Positions 1 through 13,400 of a DNA stretch of 64,000 nt are shown here, in pieces. The notes beneath the pieces are model-generated. The model saw nothing but the letters and a program-made list of their open reading frames with translations, ran no database searches and was not told the origin of the DNA. The stretch lies in assembly GCA_019614645.1 (NCBI GenBank), contig JABWDB010000005.1, positions 3,504,001 through 3,568,000 of the forward strand. Reading direction: 5' to 3'. A program made the position numbers and the translations under genes. The stretch's first letter is position 1; the number at the start of each line of letters is the position of its first letter. The DNA is from Stratiolaelaps scimitus. Taxonomy: Eukaryota > Arthropoda > Arachnida > Mesostigmata > Laelapidae.

Positions 1-1250
1 TGTAAATTACGATTCCTTTGTCCTCGAAAGCCTCCACAGCAATAGCTTTACATCAACTAAATTATTTTAGAGACTTAGCAGTGCCCGCTACCAAGAAGCG
101 TCACAAACGCTACGGGCTATCACGGTCGCATCAATAACCGTGCGTTTCGAGTTGTCAAAATAAATCGTTAAATGGTGTAATCAACACACTGGAGAGCCTT
201 CGAGGGTCCGATCCAATTAATACAGCTATATCTGAGTAAAAGAAAAGGCTACAGAATTGCCACGTTTATTTTTGAGAGGAAGAAATTTTCTTCAAACGCA
301 GGGACACCACCAGAGACACCTTCCAATCTCCATGAAAGTGGGCCGATCCAGTGCAGGGGAGTTGACGTGGATGACAAAACGCCTCTGCCTGCTAAAACCA
401 TCCTCTGCTGAGAGTGTATCTCTTCACTAGAGTCGGCACGCTTGGCATTACTTCGATCTCTGGGGAAGGTGTGTACAGCTCCGGCTAGTGTTCTATAGCC
501 GGGTGCCTTAGTCTCCTGTGACTACTGTGGCTTCCGTGCTGGGGTCCTGCACGGGAACGCTCGGTCACCTAATCCCCGGCCCGTAGCGGGAATGCGCGGG
601 GAGAAACTGGTGAAGGAGGAGGCCCCCGTACCAGGCCGGCCAATCTGCCCAAGAGGTACCGGCTGCTCGGCCCACCTATCTTAAATATTGGGGGTACTTT
701 TCGGCTCAATTCGGTACTTATATTCGCAAGTATGCGTTTCGATAATTATCACTAAAAACTGCATTGTCAGGACTCCTGAACATTCGAAATCAACGCGCGT
801 CATGCGCGTACCTCGCACCTGCCACGCTTTTCACAAATATCTTCACGCTTGTCCCGCTACTCCTCTACTTTAAGATTCCTTGTACAGATCGTACAACCAG
901 GGCTACTCATACAATTGTGTTGGAGGTTATTGTACCTTCACCTTGATTGGAACAATCTGCCAGAGAGCAGAGTCGCCCTCCTAAATATCTTAAAATATTT
1001 AACCTATTGATTATTGTTAATAATATTTGTATAAGCGATTTGTGTTCATGCTGGCTGATTCCGGCAAATACGATCCCTCGCCCCCATTGTGAGATAGTTA
1101 CGGCTTAATCTTGAGCACCACATCGTTCACCGAATGTTGGTGGCGTTCAGTTAAGTCAATGAAGTGGCGAAGTACAACGTCAAAATGATGAAACGTGTTG
1201 TGAAGCGCATCGTCCCAAAACTTCCAGATGCTTCGAAGCTAAAAGATAGA

Positions 1251-1286
<36 letters not shown>

Positions 1287-4200
1287 AATAAATGACCACT
1301 CGGTGTCGTGGTGACAGTCAGTCACGGAGCAAGTCTCCGATCGAGCACTTGTAGTGGCAGTATGATCTGTGCATGCATTACGCTTTATAGCAATATAGGC
1401 TGTAAATACCACAGAACGGCAATTGGGTGACCCGGAGCTGTACCATGGACACTTGTCCACCAGCAATCTAACTGGCTCGTATCACAGTTACAATTATATT
1501 CACTTGAACGAAGTACGGTTGACTCGCAAATGTGATATATGACGACATTACACTATTTCGTCTCAACACACAATGTGATTACGTTACATTAATTAAATTA
1601 CGTTAAGTTAATTTAACCGAGTTTTCATTCACCTGCTGATGTGTGTGTGTGTGAAGGAACGATCGTCACTTTAAGTATATTTTTTTCTTGCGTCAATAAT
1701 GCCCCCATAATACTTACGTAACTAAGTAACACAGTCTAATTTCTGTTCCACGGCACGCGGCTGCGTGAATAGTGTTTGGTTGTCGCGTTTTTCATCTCTC
1801 GATCTCGTCTCGTTGTGCGCCTTATTTTTTTGTCGCCTTTTGAGTCTGTTGTCACTTCGGCTACGACTACCACTTCTACTACACTGCCGCCGCAACGCTC
1901 TACTGAGTTCTACAACGCTTCCAATCTTGGCTTCCCCCCCCCCCGCCCCCCCGCACCGGAACACAAAGCTGCACACGGAGAGTCATACACTTAGCCTTGA
2001 GCCATCGGCCGCCGTCGCACAGAATTGTACAGGACGAACAACGAACCAACAAACGAACCAGCCAAGTATTCATTCACCCATTTACACAGGACCGTGTACA
2101 CATCCACATTTGCACACAACTCATATTTTCCTGTTCAGTACACCGTTCGCACGCGGTGTTCCAACCAGCGGCGGGACTCTGTTTGCCGCATTTTGGCTCG
2201 GGAATGTCTTTATGTTGGAGGTATCGCTGCCGCCGCCGACGCCGCCGTTTCTACAGATGGTGGTGTTGTTGTTGCTGCTGCTGGGGTTGTCGTTGGTGGC
2301 AGGCAGCCAGTAGGAGCGACCGCAGTTCCCCTCATTTGTAGAGTGCTTTTCCCATGACATTCAGTTCTATGTGCGCTCGGTCTTCTTGTATGCTAGAATG
2401 AGTGAGTGAGTGTGCGTGTGTTTATATATATATATATATATATATATGTGTGGGCCTTGGCGTCCTTTCTATTTTTTGCCTTTTCAACGACACCGGCCGG
2501 CTCACTTACCCGTGCCATCTCTCCATTAGGCCATTTCGTAGACGCTTGGGGCGTTAGGACGGGCGCGCTGCGTTGGCCTGCCGGTGCCCATCAGAAAGAC
2601 CACATGCCCCCCGACAGCCCCCAGACGGTCTCTGTGACCCCCTATGCTTTGGGAGGGGATCCCCCATAAACGCTGCGTTCTCGGTCATCTCTCTTGGCCA
2701 ACTCTGGCCGAATGTTGACGACACTCAGGTGCAATTCCGTTGCAGTTTCATGATTCACCGAGTTGACACATTGAATATAATGCAATGCTTAGATAATTAG
2801 CATATACTGCGCTAACAGATGCGACAACGAATGGCTCTCTCTCTAGTTGACAATATACACGATCCACTGTACAGTTGAGTTGTCTGCTTTCCTTTTCTAT
2901 TGTGGTGACCTATTTTTTTTGGCAAATCTCCCGGCGCTGGCTCTCATTACCCATTATCGTCTAATTTGTATGTTCTATTGTCTTCCCAAGGCCCCTGTTG
3001 ATAGAGCCATTCGGGAATTGAAAGCCAACGATGGTAAACGCTCCAAGCAGCACGGACGTTCTACGCGTGACCAACAACTCTCGCACTCGACGAGTCTGGT
3101 CCCCAGCGTTGTATACACAACTATCTCGGCGTCTGTGTATAGAGTTGTTGTGTTGCCGCCCAGCAGATTCGCCCGACCCAGCAGACTCGCGGCGAAATGC
3201 CGTCGTCTGCCAAGGGCAATGAACACCAAGCCCAGCATTCGGCCCTCCATTCGCCCGCAGTTGTGACAATCTCCTCCTGTTCTCTCTGTATTTCTCTAAT
3301 TGTGCCTCTGCCTCTTCGCCGCTGTCGTTGGTACTACTGCTGTTGCCGCCGTTGTTGTCGGCTCTTGACGCTCCATGTCGCTTACCCGACCGTGCGACCG
3401 TGCAAGCGGCTGTGGACCACCTCAAACAACTTTGCTGTCATCATTCATTGTGCCTTCCCACCGCGCGCGCGCCGAAATTAAAATGCGATTCGAGTCATCG
3501 TAGCAATTCACTTCGCACCCCCGCAACTTGCGACGCCACCCACCCACCCACTGGCCGGCTGCTCTCCATTGTCTGCTTGCGGCTTTGGGACCCATCTTTT
3601 TGTTGTTTTTGCCTATCTTGCAATGATCATCCTGGCTGGGAGGCAAAACGCCTTATGCAAGTCGAGTATGTTTATTCCGCTGCTCACGCGAAAAGAGTGC
3701 TCGCGGTTATGTAAGCGAAGAACAAATGGACGATCGGCGCCAAGCAGCACGACCGTGTCCTGTTTGGTGGGCCCACTCATCAGCGCAGTGTGGTACGATT
3801 ACACGGGCGCTCGGGTTCCACGTGTCAGCGTACATCGACTGGTATATTTGCTTGCAATTTCATATTATAATGATAGAATCGATATTCGCACAATACGAAA
3901 TTCGCTTCATCGTAAACGATAGCTGGTGATGCGAGCACTTGCAGCAGCCATCGCTGGCAATGCTTAACCGGCGTCGTGACGGGGTGTCGTTACCCAGTCG
4001 GCCAGTGATCTATGCGACAGTTGTGTGAACTATAACCGATGCACCTGCTATTCCTGCTTGGTATCACACCTCTGTTGCACCCGGCTGTGCGATCAAACCC
4101 AAGACATACGCAACTTCAAGGAAAATTGTCCCCCTTTTCCCACATATTCGGGGTCACCCTTTCAGTCTCACTAGGAATAGAAGCGCGCGCTGCACTAAGC

Positions 4201-7200
4201 ACACCGTGTACCATATATCAAAGTGGAGAAGTTCCCTCCGCTCAGGCCCAGGGATGTTTTTATCGTTCAATTTCTCTCGCTTTCCCTCTCTCTCTCTCCC
4301 TCTCGCTCTCTAGTTCATTACATTTTTCTAGTTTGCGGCCGCATTTGACCGCTGGTGCTCTGGGAGTCATTTGCTGTAAACAATTCGATTTCTGTGGCCG
4401 ACATCATCGCGTTTGCTATTCCCATTCGTCCCATGAACTTCATCGCGTTTCTTCGTTCGTTGCCGGATCTTGCTTGCCTTGCTCTATTTCCGCTGTCGCC
4501 GCGTGGGACCGTTACCGTCGCCGACTGCGTGGGACAACTTACCGCCTCTTGCTGCTGCTGCCGCTGCAGTAGCAACTACATCTGTTGATGTTGTTTATTG
4601 TTGTTGTTGTTGTTGTGGTGGTGGGAGTGCTGTTCGGAGAGCGGGTAAGCTCTACAAGGAGTGGCAGGGGTCTTCGCTCCGTCGAGAATGGTGATTGCTT
4701 ACCACTAAGGCCGCATGAGTCGGATGACAAAGCCTTTGTGGATGTGCGCCAAAGCAGCGGCAGGACGCGAGGAAAGAGGGGCCGCCTTGCCACCTTCTGT
4801 CGTGGTTGCCCGGCGCGGGTTCGTTTCCATCCTGCCGGATGAAAATGGAAAAAAGAACAAAATCGCAGAAAACCGGGCGAGCCGGGTTGCGGCTGTGATG
4901 TTAACGGCAATGAGTGCATCGCAGCAACACCAACCTTTGAAGAAAAAGTGGCCATGAGTCGAGGCCGAAGGCGGGGCGAGGCAGGGTGGGGACGCAAAAG
5001 GAGCGGGAAAGAAGGACGAGAAGATGAAAAGGAAAAAGCGACACATGAACGGAGTGGACCAACACTGAGGGAGCGGAGAGCGAACTGAAGTGAGGGCTAC
5101 GAAAGCCGAGGCGAAAACCGCCCATGAAGGCGACGGCTCGAAGGAAATCTCATTGCGAGTCGCGGCGTAAGCGAACCTCATGAAGACGGAACATTTCTAC
5201 AGTTGATGGAAGCTTATCAGCTTATATTTTGATGTTTAGAATGACTCCTTCCGGAGTGATACAAAGATACTGAAGATTCGAGCCTGAGAGTTTCAATGAT
5301 CCGTGAAAGGTCTGTGTAGTCTACAAATTTACAGTACGCCCATGCATATGTTCTGCTAACCTAAGCGGCGCTATAGCAAACCAAAAAAAACAACACATTT
5401 TTTGACCATTTTTGAATGAGCGAAGAAGTCCGCCGTGACCCAATAATTCTGATACTGGCAACCTACCGCGGGGTTCTACCTATGTACCTGCGACATGACT
5501 CTTTCTTGAGTTAAAGGCCAATGGGCCTCCATCATGGTATCAATTTATTATTTCGTTATAGTGGAAAATGTCAAACAAATTCAGTTCCCGGAAAATTTCC
5601 ATCAAATATAACGACCCTTGTTGAAAATCAAGATGTTCGAAAATCGATGATTTTGAGTTCCTTCGACGCTTTTTGCTAACTGCAAGGCTACGAGGCGCAT
5701 GCGAGCTCATTATGTAACCGTACTCATGTTCTAAGTTAGCTTTATCTGGTTCAATACAAAAAAAAACAATAGGCAGCACACACACCAAAAAAACTGCGCA
5801 AATTCGCTTTGCAAATATTACTGAGGAGCGCTGGTTATAGCAACAGCAGCAACAACAACAACAGCTACACCAATAAAAAACACCACATCCTTGTTTATAT
5901 CGTACACATGAATTACATGCATATACCAGTAAAGGGCATTAGGCTGTGTCCCCATTGCGCGGCAAGAGAAACCCCCACGCTTTCACTTGCTGGCCGCTTT
6001 CGTCTGCGTGCTCCCACTCGCCCCCAAAGAATGCTACATGTTTGTCGCATGTTGCCACCGATGCTACTCCTCCCGTTGTAAATGCAGCGGGGGTCCTTTG
6101 TCCCGCCCTTGGCTAGCGTTCGTTCGGCGGCGGCGGCGTCAGCCGCGACTCCCCTCTGCTGTGTCTACCCAATGGAGCGTGTTGCACTGCTATTCGCCTC
6201 CTCCTCTCAATTGCCATTGAAGTCTATTGTGGCCTTTGAGAGGCCGAAGGGGAAGGGATTGAGGGTTGGCGGGGGCTGGATGGCCAATGTGTTTGGAGCA
6301 TGAGTTTCAGAGTGATGTCGGAAGAGGGGCCAGCGCCAGCTCGTTCTTTAGTCCTCAGTAACAGCCGTTACGCTGTTATGGGGCATCGCAGTGCTAAATT
6401 CATTCGTTTAAAAAGAGGAACGTTTCAGCGCGGCGGGGGATGATGGCGGGGATGGGATGGGGTGCGGAGCAACTGCTGAGTTTTCAAGGTTCTGTGTCTC
6501 GGGCCGGGGGAGGTGGCGGCGGCGGGCGCGTTGGGGGGGGTCGCTTGAAAAAGATCGAATGAAAAAGGAGTTGGTACTCTCAGCGGGGTTGGCCGCATGC
6601 GGCGGTAGCAGCAGCAGCAGCTTGCCCCGTTACACGGCACTTTCCGACTGACTTAACGACACCACCACTGTATGCTCGTCCTGCACTGTCGGGGGAGGGG
6701 CCGTTGTGATTCAGAATGGCCGTTCGTTGGCGGTCGGCAAAGACGACCCTGCCTCTGAACCAGCCAGTCATCTCGCTGGGAGAACATGCGAGGGATACTC
6801 AGCAACCGCTCCGACGGTAGCTCACTGCAACGATTCCGTATCGTTGACACTGTTCCGGTGCTGCCAGAGCTGCACAACAGAAGGACACAGAAGGACCTCC
6901 AACCGGCCGGTCGTACTCTCTCTCTCCCCATTTTTGTAGTAGATAGACCTCACTAGCGGCAGGCGCACACCGCCACTGGCCTACCATAACACAACGCGCC
7001 CCAGACCCCAAAACGGTCCCCGGCCCTATAGGCTGGCCCCAACACAACACAATCAGTAGTGTTCTGGCGGGCCTCTTTTCAAAGCGACTGGGGCCGTCTA
7101 CTCAAATCGTCCCTTATTATTCGCCTATCTGTGTATAATGCGGCCGAGTTGAGAGGAAGAATCTCCCTCTCTCTCTGTCTCCCTGCTTCTCTGCCTAAAT

Positions 7201-9328
7201 TGGGCTTTGTTGGCGCCTAGCCGAGCGTAGCCCTCGGGCAGCCGCGTATGCAAATGTTGCCCGTGATTCCGTAGCGTTTGTACTGCTTACGCGAAGACTG
7301 TGTAGTGTAGGCCACGTCTGTGGGTCCAGCCATTCGGGGCCATCGAGCATGTATGCAGGCACTAGCAGGAAACTTACACCAGATCAGATCAGACACGAAG
7401 CGGTGCCTTGCAACATCGACGCAGCGGTCGCTGCTAAGCTCATCGCGTAACTCGATGTGAGACAACGAAGCAGCCAGGAACGTCTGTGGGGGGAACTCAC
7501 TCCAGAGTTGCGCCGTGGCTCCACCTTATCGCTTCATGCGTCTTTGCTAATTTCGAGGGAAACGGTCCCTCCCAGCAGCGTCAGCGTTTTTACGAGTGTT
7601 ACTCCAATATAGCGATGATGTGCCATGTACATTCGACCTTGTTGAAAGTGTGCCGGAGTCAGCCGAGGAGTTCATCGGAATCGGCGCCTCCCGTTCAACA
7701 ATATTGCGTCTTGCTACCTAGCCGAATTATGGCTTGCCATTCAGGTTGACAATGGCGAACGCCCAACCTGATGGTGGGCCATGCTATCGATCGCAAACGG
7801 CCCAAGCTTCGGCCCATTCTCTATCTCTGTCCACTGATGACAGATCGTAGGTTTTGTCGCGTTTCGCCCAACCATCAACCGCCGTCGAAGGCTCCCGGCT
7901 CGTTCTCCCGGCTTCCGATCGGGCCAACTCTCGCAACCGTCGGCCGGATGGAACCAAACTCAAAGAACGACCTCACCGCCGCCACCCAAAGTAGAGACGA
8001 GCTCAACGACTCAAAGACGCGGGCGAAAACAGCTTTGTGCTCTCATCTTTTTGTGCTTTCCACGTTCGGCCGTTTGGCGGTCTCTCGTTGCGGGCCGGCT
8101 GCTAATGCTGAACCAGGGCGGGCATACACTCGATTGGAGAATAGCGAGAAGAAAAGGAAAACCACCACCAGATAGCAGGCGCCGCTATGTAGCTCTCTCG
8201 AATGCTGCGCGTGTAGGCGATGAAGAAAACTTCGATGTGGTTTTTGCCGTCGTTCCGATAGGGGGAGTTTGTCCCTTCCCTCGATTGCTGGCAGGTCGGC
8301 CGAAAAGTTTGAGCAGCCAGTTGTCTTTCAATACGATATATATATATATATATATATGACAAGAGCGCTCGGTCGCAGCACAAAAGTAAGTGGGATTGAG
8401 CTAGTCCAGACGAACACGAAGAGGAACACATAGGAAGTGCATGAGGCTCGCAGGCGTTAACGGGAACGATCTGAGAAGAATTTCATGCGTCCATATGAAT
8501 GTGAGACTGGCATCGAAGCGGCGTCCAATTCGTTCGTGTTTCTCTTCGAGTCAATTGGCTACAACTATTATTGCCAATTCACTATTCATTTGGTGGACTT
8601 TGTTAGCAATCTTGTCAGGCGTTCTTGCTCACAAGGCGCAGTCACTCGCGCTTAGCGAACGCGTGCGATCGAGTCAGCTGACGGGTGACTGAACTATTGC
8701 ACGGAAGTTAACCCGAATGACACTTGATATCATCATCACCATCAGCAGCAGTAACATGAATTACGGTAATTTCGATTATTGTGAGGTGAAGCGGTGGTGC
8801 CAATCGCGTTCGGCAAAGTGAATCGAAATTAGCTGACAGAACGAAGAAAGAAAGAAAAGTTTGAAAAGAAGAAACAATACTCGTTTGTAGTTGAGGACAT
8901 CTCATACAAGCGTTATACAATATAGTGAGTCTCCCTTAGAATGCAGGAGGCAGGTGCCTCTCTGGGACGTTCGTTTCCTTTACGCAGGCGTGAAAAATAG
9001 CTGAGTCTTGAAGAGAGACCAAGCCGGTTAGACAGTAGCAGCATATGGTACGATAACTAGCGATTTAGTGTTCAAACTTTTGTAATTCGGTCGATGAAAT
9101 ATCACAACGAGTCTTTGACTTTCGAAGGAGATGTTACGTCTCGGAGTTCGAACTTGCGGGGGCCTTGATTGTTATTGCTGTACGCCCATAAGGCACAGAT
9201 CACTTTCACACTCCATAGCGACCCCATTGTTTATGTATACCTTGCGGAATAAACTTTTCAAATAAACATCATACATTGCAGGTGTATCACACGATGCGTT
9301 AGATGTGTAACCTCTCGATTAAATTGAT
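1..9328. other. downstream intergenic region, left part
   Basis: No supportable gene is present. Open frames here are short, overlap each other on both strands and follow simple repeats or CT/CA-rich stretches. Repeats include (GT)n/(GA)n at 1251-1286, (TA)n at 2423-2447 and 8336-8357, a C run near 1937 and a CT-rich tract at 4278-4312. The first 700 bp are GC-rich and look like untranslated repeat sequence, but I cannot assign them to a family. Confidence 0.6.
1251..1286. repeat. (GT)n followed by (GA)n
   Basis: A compound microsatellite: GT repeats pass directly into GA repeats. A second (GT)n lies near 1638-1653. Confidence 0.9.
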
Positions 9329-9344
9329 CAAATCTGGTTGACCT
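9329..9344 (+). repeat. target-site duplication, left copy of the SINE
   Basis: CAAATCTGGTTGACCT matches the right copy at 9530-9545 (CAAATCTGGTTAACCT) at 15 of 16 positions and abuts the element. Confidence 0.75.
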
Positions 9345-9529
9345 AACTAATTTTCAGGGGGTGACCCACAGCCAACGATTTAACGTCCACGATACTGCTT
9401 TTTGACATTGCTTCATAAGACGGAAAACCCCTTAAAAATGCAAGCGTGCAACGGCGTCGATCGAACCCGTGCATCTCCGTGTCTCCTCCGATTGCAAGGC
9501 GCACACGACTGTACCACCAGGCCACTCGA
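9345..9529 (-). mobile_element. tRNA-derived SINE with target-site duplication
   Basis: The 185-bp minus-strand element starts TCGAGTGGCCTGGTGGTACA, which resembles the 5' part and A box of a tRNA. A GGTTCGATC B box follows at about 9457-9468, with an anticodon-like CTTGCAA loop between them. About 95 bp of non-tRNA body end near CCCCTGAAAATTAG. Both ends abut a 16-bp direct repeat with one mismatch, the mark of LINE-mediated insertion. The T-arm no longer pairs properly, so this is not a functional tRNA gene. A 60-codon open frame over it is incidental. Confidence 0.72.
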
Positions 9530-9545
9530 CAAATCTGGTTAACCT
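9530..9545 (+). repeat. target-site duplication, right copy of the SINE
   Basis: CAAATCTGGTTAACCT abuts the tRNA-like 5' end of the element and matches the left copy with one difference. Confidence 0.75.
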
Positions 9546-10386
9546 GTGATCATTTAAGCGGCGCACCTTAGCTCTCCGTCAACTTCTGGTAGCAATGATT
9601 ATAATAATAATAAGAAGAAGCTACTAATTAAAAACGAGGGAGTACTACAATGGCCTTGCTCTAAGTCTGTCTGCACAAGTATCTTCAGTTCGTCTGTTCG
9701 ATGTTTTTCGTTAGTTCTGCTCACTTGACTTGTGCATGCTACCACCTAATCGGACTAATGATGTGCTCTGATCGGCGGCATCAAATAATCTACTTGTTAC
9801 AATTGTTTGATTGGGATGGTAGCGACATGGTTTTGTAGTTGTTGCTATTGTCGTTTTTGTCGAATCCATTGTAACTGAATCGTGTTTACAATGGTTTGGG
9901 TTGCAGAAATATGTGACTCTTTCTCCAATCAGTTGTTCACTTCGTTTAGCGAATGAAAGTCAAACTTTCCAAAGCGGATCCATGTGCAATAGCACTATTG
10001 ATTAGACAATTCACATTGGCGAGGTTGTGCGCTAGACACGTTCTCCATATTCCTCACCTCTACGCACACCTCGGCGAAATGCGCAGAAAATGTGAATGCT
10101 GTTTTCACACTTCATCGAGCCCATTGACACCTATTCACACATGATCGCGGCCATCCCCCAGACGCACGTACGCCACTCAGCAGCAACAGTATCATAGCAT
10201 CAGCAGCTTTTAGTGAACGGCTACTTTCTCTATCTCTCTCTCTCTCTACCCCACACCACGCTACCTCTCTCTCTCTCTCTCTCTGATTTGCTTCGTTGTC
10301 TGAATCCCCCTCGAGTTTACTACAGCAGAGATTCGATGGGCGGCGGACAACTGTGGATGTTCTATCTGATTTTACTATGCGGGAGG

Positions 10387-10455
10387 GTTGTTGTTGTTGT
10401 AGTGGTTGTTGTTGTTGTTGTTGTTGCGGTTGTTGTTGTTGCTGTTGTTGTTGTG
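10387..10455. repeat. (TTG)n triplet repeat
   Basis: Near-continuous TTG/GTT units interrupted by GTA, GCG and GCT. They create artificial poly-leucine, poly-valine, poly-cysteine and, on the minus strand, poly-asparagine open frames. Confidence 0.9.
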
Positions 10456-13400
10456 GCGTCGAAAGGGATTGGGCCGGGTTGAACAGAGTCCATTGTATGA
10501 TAGCATCGTTCTGGTCGCGTCCACCTCAGGCGCTATCCTCTTGCTTCTGCAGGGCCCACTGGCCCTTCCATCAGGGGCTGACGGGGAGTCTGTCTGCCGT
10601 ACAATAGTGCTGACAATGTATGCGCTATCGTCCGAACGGCGGTCAGCGCCGCTAAGCCTAGCAGACTCGCGCGGGTGGAGAGGTGGCATCCCGTCGAAGC
10701 GCAGTCAAAGTGGAGCAGTGGCGGAGTTGCCAGCCGACGCCGACGATGACGACAACGGCAGCAGTAGTAACAACACTGCAACAACAATAGTGAGAGACGA
10801 CGTGGCACAACTGGCTGCCGCAATCAAAACAGCTATTGAATGCCATTGTGTGAGCGGGCCCGCCACCGTCACGAAAGCGAGGTACTGAGGGACACTCAGG
10901 CAGGCAGCAAGGCCGATAGCCAGGCTGGTTGGTTTGAAGCAACGTCTGATGGAACGGGCTAGGCTCGGATAGGTGGGTTCGTCGACACCTCGTACTGTCA
11001 TTCGCACTGTCGCGCTTACAGCTGTTATCACTACCTTGACACATGTGATACTGAGGCAGAAGCCGAAGCGGCAGATTCGACAGCCTGTCGATCGCCCGGT
11101 GGCGTGGTGCATTCGTGTGCGTCTGCAAGACCGGGGGAAACCGTAGCTGCACGGGTCCACTTGGCATCGTTGGACATTTGTATTTAGGCGTCCGTCTCAC
11201 GACGTAACGCAAAAGCAATACCGCGGGCGTCAGATGTTGGCTGAGAGTCAGCCCGAAAACTTATTATTAGATTTGAGGGCCTGCGCGTAGATTGAAGGCC
11301 CTTTGGATGACAAGCTCTAAGAGAACTTAGTTTACTCTCCCTGGGCTCTCATATTCATAAAGTCGACCAGGGGAAGTTGTCGAAACATGAGCTCCAGCAA
11401 GCTGTAATTTATCTGGTAGACACTGTCAGAATGAGAAGAGCAATGCCGTAATATTGTCAAGATTCAACTAAACCTTATGCACATCGGCAAGACGTGGGAG
11501 ACTTACATACTTCGAGAAGACAGTTGACTTCAGAATACCGGATTCCCCAACGTAGTTTGCCGCAACACTGATCTATACAAAGTCGCCGTGATGTTCAAAA
11601 GTGGCGTCGTCGGAGCATCTAAGGATACATCTTGGTGGAACATACCGGTAGTACCATACGTCCCGAGTCGCCGATTAAAATCCTGTCGCCACCCCCCGGG
11701 GAGCTGTGAACCTTTCCTTCCGACACCTGCCGTAGCAGTGACACGTTACGGAAATAATAAAACCGAGAAATGAATGATGAGAGACAAAGAAAGGGCTGGA
11801 CTTCAGCTTCAGCCGCAAAACCACACTGCATTAAGTAATCTATCATATCCGCAAGCCATCCTCGGCGACCCGTGGCATCTGACGTTGAATCGAATGGAGT
11901 TGGCTGAAATATGTTGATTATTTTTTAATTATGTTTTTATGTTTGTTTTACACATAACGTGTTTGTGACCTTTTTTTGTCTTTGAGAAAAACATGCGTAT
12001 TCCTGTTGGCTGATATTACCGGTTCGCGGAGACATCTCCTAACATACCCTTCGTGTGATGTACACAATGATGACACTGCCCTAGCTATTCGTATGTACCC
12101 ACGAGACGAGTTTATTGCCAAGTCACCGTGTGCCATTAGGATCGAGATGACCGTTCGTCCGACTCGCGCCCCGTTGGCGCCTCCCTCACATCGACGGCAG
12201 GAATATTATTTCACTGAATGCGTATCAAATTGTATAATAAAAACGCACGAATCTCCGTTGAGAGCTGCATTCGTCAGTTACAATCCAATCACACCCATTT
12301 GTCTCCACTGCGCAAATTCCTGATTATAGTTAGCTTATACCATAATCCATAAGTAACATAATAGTGTAGTATAATACAGTGAATTGGCCGACGACTCCAG
12401 TGATTGCATGCTACTTTTTTATTATTAGGCATTTTTATTTCAAAGCCCCGTACGAACCGCAACGCTAACTAATATCATCATCCCTTTGTATGAACTTGTC
12501 AAATCCACTCGTTCCGCAATGGCAGTGTTTTCCATCGCAGGTACTTGCATAGGTGGTACCCAGCATATTAGCTGGGGCGTGACGACCTCGTCATATACAT
12601 ATACATACATCTGTGTATATGTACATAGAATAAGTACAACGGTTGAGTGGCGGCCGCACCACCACCATCACCAGCAGCTCGGTGGGTATTTGTGCGAATG
12701 ATTGAACACACTTCGGGTTCCTTCTCTATCCACTTCCTTTCATTGGCCCGCCATTGAATCCCTTTTCCTCAACCCCCGCAGCTCCCCCGATTCTCCCCAC
12801 CAACCTGACGCAAACACCCTCCGCTTCCCGTGTCTTATTGTGTTAGCCGCCAGCGATGTGACGCACCTCGTATACGTCATAGCAGATCGTATCTAGTTGT
12901 TGGGCGATGCCACGAGAGAGCATCCGATCCCGCAGTGTCCGCTGTAGCCAATGTAGCGAGTAGTAGCGAGTCCTTAGTCAGATGTCAGATTCTTCAACCG
13001 CAAAAGCAGCCGGCATTCGCCGCCACCGCAGCACTAGCAGTACAGCATCCGCAAGAGACCATCCGCAAGACGGCGAGGGACGGCAGCACGCAACGAAGAT
13101 GGCAGACTCTGGCTGGCAAGAGACAACCTGCGACAATCGACCGGCAGCAACAACCCACACCGAGAAGACTATACCCCCTGTGTATGTATGCTTGTGTACG
13201 GGTGTGTGAGAGAGATAGAGAGAGAGAGAAAGAAAGAGGAAGGGCGAGAGAGAGACGCGACGCCAGTGAGCGGGAGAAACTGCGAGGAGCCGGCCAACGA
13301 ACCAACCTGGTGAACCATCTCTAAACCGTTGTTGTCCTCCGCTCTCGCACGACATCGTTTCCCGCTGACGCAAGGCGATTGCTTCGCAGTCCGCACAGTA

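Noticed and set aside
1765..2313. 182-codon open frame with leucine/proline runs
   Set aside because: CT-rich low-complexity sequence; three plus frames and two minus frames are open over the same region.
10406..10888. 160-codon frame starting with a poly-leucine run, like a signal peptide
   Set aside because: The hydrophobic start is the (TTG)n microsatellite, and the rest overlaps equally open frames on the minus strand.
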